DNA from: Asaia bogorensis | Lineage (GTDB): Bacteria > Pseudomonadota > Alphaproteobacteria > Acetobacterales > Acetobacteraceae | DNA: 10,532 nt | Direction of reading: 5' to 3' | Assembly (NCBI GenBank): GCA_945873675.1 | Contig: CAMCEP010000079.1 | Coordinates: 1-10,532 of the forward strand | Part shown: piece by piece, positions 6,309 through 10,532 of the stretch | How the letters are laid out: each line of letters begins with the position of its first letter | How positions within the stretch are numbered: position 1 is the stretch's first letter | Translations under genes and position numbers: made by a program | Notes under the pieces: model-generated | Told to the model about the DNA's origin: nothing | Database searches by the model: none | What the model saw: only the letters and a program-made list of their open reading frames with translations

Positions 6309-7892
6309 TTACCCCCGCCGGATATTATAGAACAGCGCCACCCCTTGCAGCATCCCAGTCAGGTCAGCGCGCATCGCAGTGGGCGAGAAGAACTGCCCAA
6401 GCGGAATATAGGGCACCTGATCAAAGCTCACGCGCTGCATCTGCCGGCCAATGGCCGCGCGCGCCGCATCATCGGGTGCTGCAAACCACGCATTGCGGAG
6501 CGTTTCCAATTCCGGCACGGATGGCCAGCCGAAAATGGCACTCCGCCCATGGCCACGGATCAGGTTATTCGCCGCCGGGTTTACCTGCGCGCTCCCCGCG
6601 GTCCAGCTCACCATGAAATTCCAGCCGCCCTGGTCAACCGGGTTCTGGTTCAGGATGCGTGAGGTGACGGTACCCCAATCGGTGGCGACATAATCAAGAT
6701 TGATCCCGATCCGGCGCAGATAATCCCCCGCCACCTCGCTCATGGCATTGATCACGGGGAAATCGGTTGCCGCCAGCAGGTTGATCTTCTCCCCGCGATA
6801 GCCGGCTTCCTGCAAAGCGCGGCGCGTATCGGCAACGCTGGTCGGGTTGCGGAAGGCATCCATGCCCTCATCGCTTGCCATGATGGAACTCGGCACGAAG
6901 AAGCCATAGGGCACGCGCCAGAGCGATTCATCCGTGCTGCCCGCCGCAGTCATGAAATCCCGCTGCACAATGCCGCGCAGAATGGCGCGCCGGATCGCCG
7001 GATTATCGAGCGGCGGGTTGAGGTGATTGGGCCGGAGGAAACCGATCGATCCATTCGGATCCAGGATTTCGACCTTAAGGCCACGCGCGCGGCGAAGCTG
7101 AGGCACCAGGTCAATCGCCGGCAATTCCCACCAATCCACCTCACCCCGTTGCAGCGCGGCCGAAGCGGTGGCGCCATCCGGAATGGTCAGCCATTCCACG
7201 CGATCAAAATGCACCTGCTTGCCGCCCGCCATATAGGAAGCGGCTTCCTGGCGCGGCACGTAAGCCTCATTCTTGGCATAGACATTGCGGCTGCCCGGCA
7301 GGCGTTCACTGGCCACATAACGGAAGGGGCCAGACCCGATCATCTCCGGCACCGCCTGCGAAGATGGCAAATTCGCGTGGCGTTCCGGCATCATCACACA
7401 AAGATGCGTGCCAACCTTGGCCAGCGCATCGGCCAAAAGCGGGAAGGGCTGCTTTAGGCGGATCAGGATGGTGCGATCATCCGCAGCACCGCATTCATCG
7501 GTTACCGCCCAAAGCGCCTGGCCAAAGGCATCACGCGTCGCCCAGCGGCGGATGGAAGCGGCGCAATCCTGCGCGCGCACGGGTTCGCCATCATGAAAGC
7601 GCAGCCCCTCACGCAGGCGGATGCGCCATTCGCGGCCATCATTGCTGATGGTGTGCCCTTCGGCCATTTGCGGGCGCGCACGCAATTCGGCGTCCCAACC
7701 ATAAAGCGTGTCATAGACCATCATCGCATGGTTGCGGCTGACGAAAGCAACCGAGTGGATCGGGTCCAGCAGCGCCAGATCGGCCTGCGGCACAAAGCGC
7801 AAAACGCGCCGCCCCGGTTGACCTTGCGCTGCACCAAGGCGCGGCGCGGCCAAAGCCGCAGCCGAGGCCGCCAAAAGATTTCGACGGAGCAT
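6309..7892 (-). CDS. ABC transporter substrate-binding protein, family 5 (peptide/nickel type)
   Basis: A 527-residue periplasmic receptor of the SBP_bac_5 (DppA/OppA-like) family, which delivers peptides, nickel-chelates or other solutes to an ABC importer. The ATG (7890-7892) is set by a strong GGAGGA site (7901-7906) 8 nt upstream; a TTG at 7919 would start before that site. The N-terminus MLRRNLLAASAAALAAP has an Arg pair and a hydrophobic run ending near GAAQG, like a Tat signal. Family landmarks follow: LLDPIHSVAFVSRNHAMMVY (about 50-69), DTLYGWD (70-76), LREGLRFHDGEPVRAQD (101-117), GSGPFRYV (195-202), FDRVEWLTIPDGATASAALQ (about 237-256) and RRAILRGI in the middle. The length fits the family. 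No permease or ATPase gene is next to it, so its transporter partner must lie elsewhere. It is divergent from the amidase, and the protease follows on the same strand. Confidence 0.92.
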   Translation of the reverse strand: MLRRNLLAASAAALAAPRLGAAQGQPGRRVLRFVPQADLALLDPIHSVAFVSRNHAMMVYDTLYGWDAELRARPQMAEGHTISNDGREWRIRLREGLRFHDGEPVRAQDCAASIRRWATRDAFGQALWAVTDECGAADDRTILIRLKQPFPLLADALAKVGTHLCVMMPERHANLPSSQAVPEMIGSGPFRYVASERLPGSRNVYAKNEAYVPRQEAASYMAGGKQVHFDRVEWLTIPDGATASAALQRGEVDWWELPAIDLVPQLRRARGLKVEILDPNGSIGFLRPNHLNPPLDNPAIRRAILRGIVQRDFMTAAGSTDESLWRVPYGFFVPSSIMASDEGMDAFRNPTSVADTRRALQEAGYRGEKINLLAATDFPVINAMSEVAGDYLRRIGINLDYVATDWGTVTSRILNQNPVDQGGWNFMVSWTAGSAQVNPAANNLIRGHGRSAIFGWPSVPELETLRNAWFAAPDDAARAAIGRQMQRVSFDQVPYIPLGQFFSPTAMRADLTGMLQGVALFYNIRRG

Positions 7893-7920
7893 CTTTCGTT
7901 TCCTCCACAGGGTTTCCAAA

Positions 7921-7950
7921 AGGCTATGGCGCGCTGCCCTTCAGCGTCAA
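7921..7950 (-). promoter_or_regulatory. Predicted promoter of the substrate-binding protein gene
   Basis: On the minus strand, TTGACG (7945-7950, 5/6 to consensus) and TAGCCT (7921-7926, 3/6) are 18 bp apart. They lie about 29 nt before the ATG, leaving a short leader that contains the GGAGGA site at 7901-7906. One copy of the AAGGCAAATCA repeat overlaps the -35 box, which would suit control by a regulator. The -10 box is weak. Confidence 0.4.
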
Positions 7951-8009
7951 GGCAAATCACCATTGCCCGCCAAGCCGCCCCGTTGCAGTCTTTGCCGAAA
8001 GGCAAATCA
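7949..8009. repeat. Paired AAGGCAAATCA repeats with GGCAA/TTGCC dyads (candidate operators)
   Basis: AAGGCAAATCA occurs at 7949-7959 and 7999-8009, exactly 50 bp apart, close to five helical turns. Each copy belongs to a dyad: GGCAA-N7-TTGCC (7951-7967) and TTTGCC-GAAA-GGCAAA (7991-8006). The second would fold as RNA into a 6-bp stem with a GNRA-type GAAA loop. The first copy overlaps the predicted -35 of the receptor gene. The second ends 11 bp before the amidase ribosome site. One transcription factor could control both divergent genes. No regulator gene is in the window. Confidence 0.5.
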
Positions 8010-8032
8010 AACTAAAGCGCGGAGGCAGCGAC

Positions 8033-9451
8033 ATGAACCCGGATGATATCGGCTTTCTTGGTGTGCGTGACCTGATGGCGGCCTACCGCAACCGCAAGCT
8101 TTCCCCGGTTGAAGTTGTGCAGGCCATCCTTGCGCGCGTTGAACGCATCGAACCGCGCGTGAATGCCATGATGCGGCTCACGCCAGAAATCGCACTCGCC
8201 GCCGCGAAGCGTTCCGAAACCGTGTTCATGCAGCGCGAAAAACCACGCCTATTGGAAGGAATTCCTTTTACCATCAAGGATTTGCAACACACCAAGGGCG
8301 TGCAGACGGATTTCGCTTCCGCCGTCACGCAAGGCAACATTCCGGATGTAGATGCGCCCTGCGTCAGCCGGCTTTACGCTGCCGGCGGCATGATGCTCGG
8401 CAAAACAACTTCCGCTGCCGAATGGGGCTGGAAAGGTGTCAGTGAGGCACCGATTTCCGGCATTACGCATAATCCCTGGGGTCATGGGCTGAATGCCGGC
8501 GCGTCATCTTCTGGCGCCGGCGTTGGCGCGGCGTGCGGCTATGGGCCCTTGCATCAGGGCGGCGATGGTGCGGGGTCCATCCGCATGCCGGCGCATTTTT
8601 CCGGCGTTTATGGCTTCAAGCCAACCCATGGCCGGGTCGCAAGCTGGCCTATGTCCAATAATGAACTCGCAACCCATATCGGCCCGCTGACGCGGAGCGT
8701 CGAAGATGCCGCGCTGATGACAGAAGCCATGGCCGGCCCGCATCCTTGGGATTACACCTCACTGGAAGCACCGCCACAGCATTATGCCGGGCAATTGAAG
8801 GCAGCTTCCATGCGCGGCAAACGCATCGCCTATTCGCCCGATCTTGGGCATGCGCGTGTGGACCCGGAAGTGGCCGAAGCCGTCGCCCGCGCCATCCACG
8901 TTTTTGAGGATATGGGTGCCATCATCGAAGAAGTCTCACCCGCCTGGGGAAAGCTGGGGCCAGAGCTGATCCGCTTCTTCTGGCCGGCGGTCTATGCGGG
9001 CCGCGCCGAATATCTGCCGCAATACGCGAACCGCATGGACCCTGGCTTTGTCGCCATGCTGCGCGACAACGCCAATGTCACCACGGCGCAATTCATGCAA
9101 ATGCGCACGCGGCGCTTTGATTACGTGCAGCAGATCCATGATTTCATGGAAGGCTATGATTTCCTGCTGACCCCCGCCGTGAGTGTCGCGGCCTTCCCCG
9201 CCAATCGCCTGCAACCGGCGCATTGGCCACAGCATGATTGGGATTGGCTGATGTGGGCGGAATTCTCCTATCCCTTCAACTGGTCCGGCAGCCCGGCCGC
9301 GAGCCTGCCCTGCGGCTTCACCCCTGCGGGCCTGCCCGTTGGCCTACAAATCGTCGGGCGTCGCTTTGATGATCTGGGCGTGCTGCAAGCAAGCGCCGCG
9401 TTTGAGGAAGCCCGCCCCTGGGCGCATCTCCGCCCGCCGCTCGCGCAATAG
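8033..9451 (+). CDS. Amidase signature family enzyme
   Basis: A 472-residue cytoplasmic amidase that would hydrolyse a carboxamide to an acid and ammonia or an amine. ATG8033 has GGAGG (8021-8025) 7 nt upstream. The Ser-cisSer-Lys triad is visible. Lys82 lies in GIPFTIKDL. The cis-Ser is Ser158 in AGASSSGAG (155-163), where the family usually has GGSSGG. The nucleophile is Ser182 in GGDGAGSIRMPA (176-187). The 24-residue gap between the two serines equals that in fatty-acid amide hydrolase (217 and 241). GVYGFKPTHGRV (191-202), a common GxxGxKPTxGRV element, follows, as does PAASLPCGFTPAGLPVGLQI near the C-terminus. There is no signal peptide. The length fits the family. No GatB or GatC gene is nearby, and the loop differs from GatA, so it is unlikely to be the tRNA amidotransferase subunit. 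It is divergent from the periplasmic receptor, which may supply its substrate. The amide used is unknown. Confidence 0.93.
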   Translation: MNPDDIGFLGVRDLMAAYRNRKLSPVEVVQAILARVERIEPRVNAMMRLTPEIALAAAKRSETVFMQREKPRLLEGIPFTIKDLQHTKGVQTDFASAVTQGNIPDVDAPCVSRLYAAGGMMLGKTTSAAEWGWKGVSEAPISGITHNPWGHGLNAGASSSGAGVGAACGYGPLHQGGDGAGSIRMPAHFSGVYGFKPTHGRVASWPMSNNELATHIGPLTRSVEDAALMTEAMAGPHPWDYTSLEAPPQHYAGQLKAASMRGKRIAYSPDLGHARVDPEVAEAVARAIHVFEDMGAIIEEVSPAWGKLGPELIRFFWPAVYAGRAEYLPQYANRMDPGFVAMLRDNANVTTAQFMQMRTRRFDYVQQIHDFMEGYDFLLTPAVSVAAFPANRLQPAHWPQHDWDWLMWAEFSYPFNWSGSPAASLPCGFTPAGLPVGLQIVGRRFDDLGVLQASAAFEEARPWAHLRPPLAQ

Positions 9452-9459
9452 AAACAACT

Positions 9460-9475
9460 ACCCGATCGGGTGTTT
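9460..9475 (+). terminator. Palindrome plus T-run after the amidase, possible terminator
   Basis: ACCCGATCGGGT (9460-9471) is a perfect 12-bp palindrome, 8 nt after the amidase stop, followed by GTTTTC. As RNA it gives only a 4-bp stem with a GATC loop, which is weak. It could instead be a regulator site for the downstream aminotransferase. The remaining spacer to 9532 holds no other clear signal. Confidence 0.35.
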
Positions 9476-9532
9476 TCATTTGCGGCCATAATATCCTAGC
9501 CTTCCGACAACACCGCTTGAGGAACCTGCGCC

Positions 9533-10532
9533 ATGTCCAGCATCGCCCCTTCCACCGACGAACAGGAATTGCATGCTCTTGCCAAGCGGGTGCTGCCGGG
9601 CGGGCATTTCGGCAATTTTCCGGCCGAGGTGATCCTGCGCGAGGGCCGTGGCGCCCATGTTTGGGATGTATCAGGGCGCGAATATATTGATTACCTGCTC
9701 GGCAGTGGCCCGATGTATATCGGCCATAACCACCCGAAAGTGACGGAAGCAGTACTGGCGCAGGTGCCGCTGGGCACCACTTTCTTTGCCAATAACGAAC
9801 ACGGCATTCGCCTCGCCGCCGCCATTGTGGATGCCATGCCCTGTGTGGAGCAGGTGCGCTTTGTCTCATCCGGGTCTGAGGCTGATCTTTACGCCATGCG
9901 GCTTGCGCGCGCCTATCGCCAACGCCCGAAGATTGTGAAATTCGAAGGCGGCTATCACGGCATGAGCGATTGGGGGCTGATGAGCCTGGCGCCCAAAAAG
10001 CTTGCGAATTTCCCCGAAGCCGTGCCGGATACGCCGGGCATTCCAGATAGCGTGCGCGGTGAAGTTCTGGTCGCGCCCTTCAATGACATTGAAGCGGCGG
10101 TGCGGCTGATTGAAGCGCGGCATGATGAGATTGGCGGCGTGATCATGGAACCCTTCCAGCGCCTGATCCCGCCCAAGCCCGGCTTTCTGCAAGCGATCCG
10201 CGAAGTCACCGCGCGGCTTGGCATTCCGCTGATTTTTGATGAGGTCGTAACCGGCTTTCGCTTCGCCTATGGCGGCGCGCAGGAATATTATGGCGTGACG
10301 CCCGATATCTGCACCATGGGCAAGATCATCGGCGGCGGCTTTCCGTTGGCGGCCTTGGGCGGACGCGCGGATATCATGGCCCAGTTTGACAAGGCCCAGG
10401 TGGGCGAAGACCGCTTCCTGACCCAGATCGGCACGCTTTCCGGCAACCCTGTTGCCTCGGTCGCGGGGCTGGCCACCATGGCGGTGCTCCGCGAACCCGG
10501 CGCCTATGAGCAGATTTTTGCCACCGGCCGCA
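9533..10532 (+). CDS. Class III PLP-dependent aminotransferase, HemL-like (3' end beyond window)
   Basis: An open frame starts at ATG9533, with GAGGA (9519-9523) 9 nt upstream, and runs off the window edge after 333 complete codons, so the C-terminal part is missing. The product matches the glutamate-1-semialdehyde aminotransferase-like branch: LPGGHFGNFP (21-30), VWDVSGREYIDYLLGSGP (43-60), GHNHP (64-68), SSGSEADLYAMRLARAY (112-128, PLP phosphate contact), KFEGGYHG (136-143), GGVIMEPFQ (201-209), IFDEVVTGFR (234-243, with Asp236 for the PLP ring nitrogen) and TMGKIIGGGFPLAALGG (261-277, with Lys264 as the Schiff-base lysine). It transfers an amino group or performs an amino-mutase reaction in the cytoplasm. 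The motif wording and the catabolic setting next to the amidase suggest a relative of HemL rather than the haem-pathway enzyme itself, so no symbol is given. Its amino donor and acceptor are unknown. Confidence 0.92.
   Translation, partial: MSSIAPSTDEQELHALAKRVLPGGHFGNFPAEVILREGRGAHVWDVSGREYIDYLLGSGPMYIGHNHPKVTEAVLAQVPLGTTFFANNEHGIRLAAAIVDAMPCVEQVRFVSSGSEADLYAMRLARAYRQRPKIVKFEGGYHGMSDWGLMSLAPKKLANFPEAVPDTPGIPDSVRGEVLVAPFNDIEAAVRLIEARHDEIGGVIMEPFQRLIPPKPGFLQAIREVTARLGIPLIFDEVVTGFRFAYGGAQEYYGVTPDICTMGKIIGGGFPLAALGGRADIMAQFDKAQVGEDRFLTQIGTLSGNPVASVAGLATMAVLREPGAYEQIFATGR

Noticed and set aside
8033..9451. Amidase as GatA of the Glu-tRNA amidotransferase
   Set aside because: No gatB or gatC neighbour, the signature loop differs, and the setting is a catabolic region.
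9533..10532. Aminotransferase as the haem-pathway HemL
   Set aside because: Alphaproteobacteria normally make 5-aminolevulinate by HemA (glycine plus succinyl-CoA), and the neighbours are catabolic; the HemL-like branch holds many other enzymes.

Overview
The window looks like chromosomal DNA of an alphaproteobacterium, most likely a member of the Acetobacteraceae or a relative. The DNA is GC-rich (about 60-65% by eye, not counted). Coding density is high, and the gene content is typical of that group: an orphan Bug/TctC-type solute receptor, CaiB/BaiF CoA-transferases, a putative cyclase, an amidase and an orphan family 5 substrate-binding protein. No rRNA, tRNA, CRISPR array, transposase or phage gene was seen. 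The species assignment is inference from gene style only.

Layout. Bases 1-78 are the C-terminal tail of an AMP-forming acyl-CoA ligase. A tight plus-strand cassette follows: Bug receptor (149-1114), alpha/beta-hydrolase-fold protein with Lys at the nucleophile position (1129-1938) and cyclase/KynB-like metal hydrolase (1956-2630). It converges on a minus-strand class III CoA-transferase (2643-3785). A 218-bp divergent spacer (3786-4003) carries three CTAGTGGT boxes and a perfect 11-bp hairpin. It leads to a plus-strand, rearranged (apparently circularly permuted) CoA-transferase (4004-5407). This converges on a minus-strand secreted trypsin-like protease (5415-6257), whose predicted promoter implies a leaderless mRNA. 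Upstream of the protease, on the same strand, lies a Tat-type family 5 ABC substrate-binding protein (6309-7892). A 140-bp divergent spacer with repeated GGCAA/TTGCC sites separates it from a plus-strand amidase (8033-9451). The window ends inside a class III, HemL-like aminotransferase (9533 onward).

How the genes may work together (inference). The mix suggests an accessory catabolic region. Periplasmic receptors capture a carboxylate or a peptide/amide-like solute, hydrolases and the amidase open it, the ligase and CoA-transferases make CoA thioesters, and the aminotransferase handles an amino group. No membrane transport component is present, so both receptors are orphans here. No substrate can be read from the sequence.

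The observations most worth checking are the hydrolase without a serine nucleophile, the permuted CoA-transferase next to a normal paralogue, the repeat-rich spacer between them, and the shared repeat sites between the receptor and amidase genes. I did not find a clear-cut undescribed defence or mobile system.
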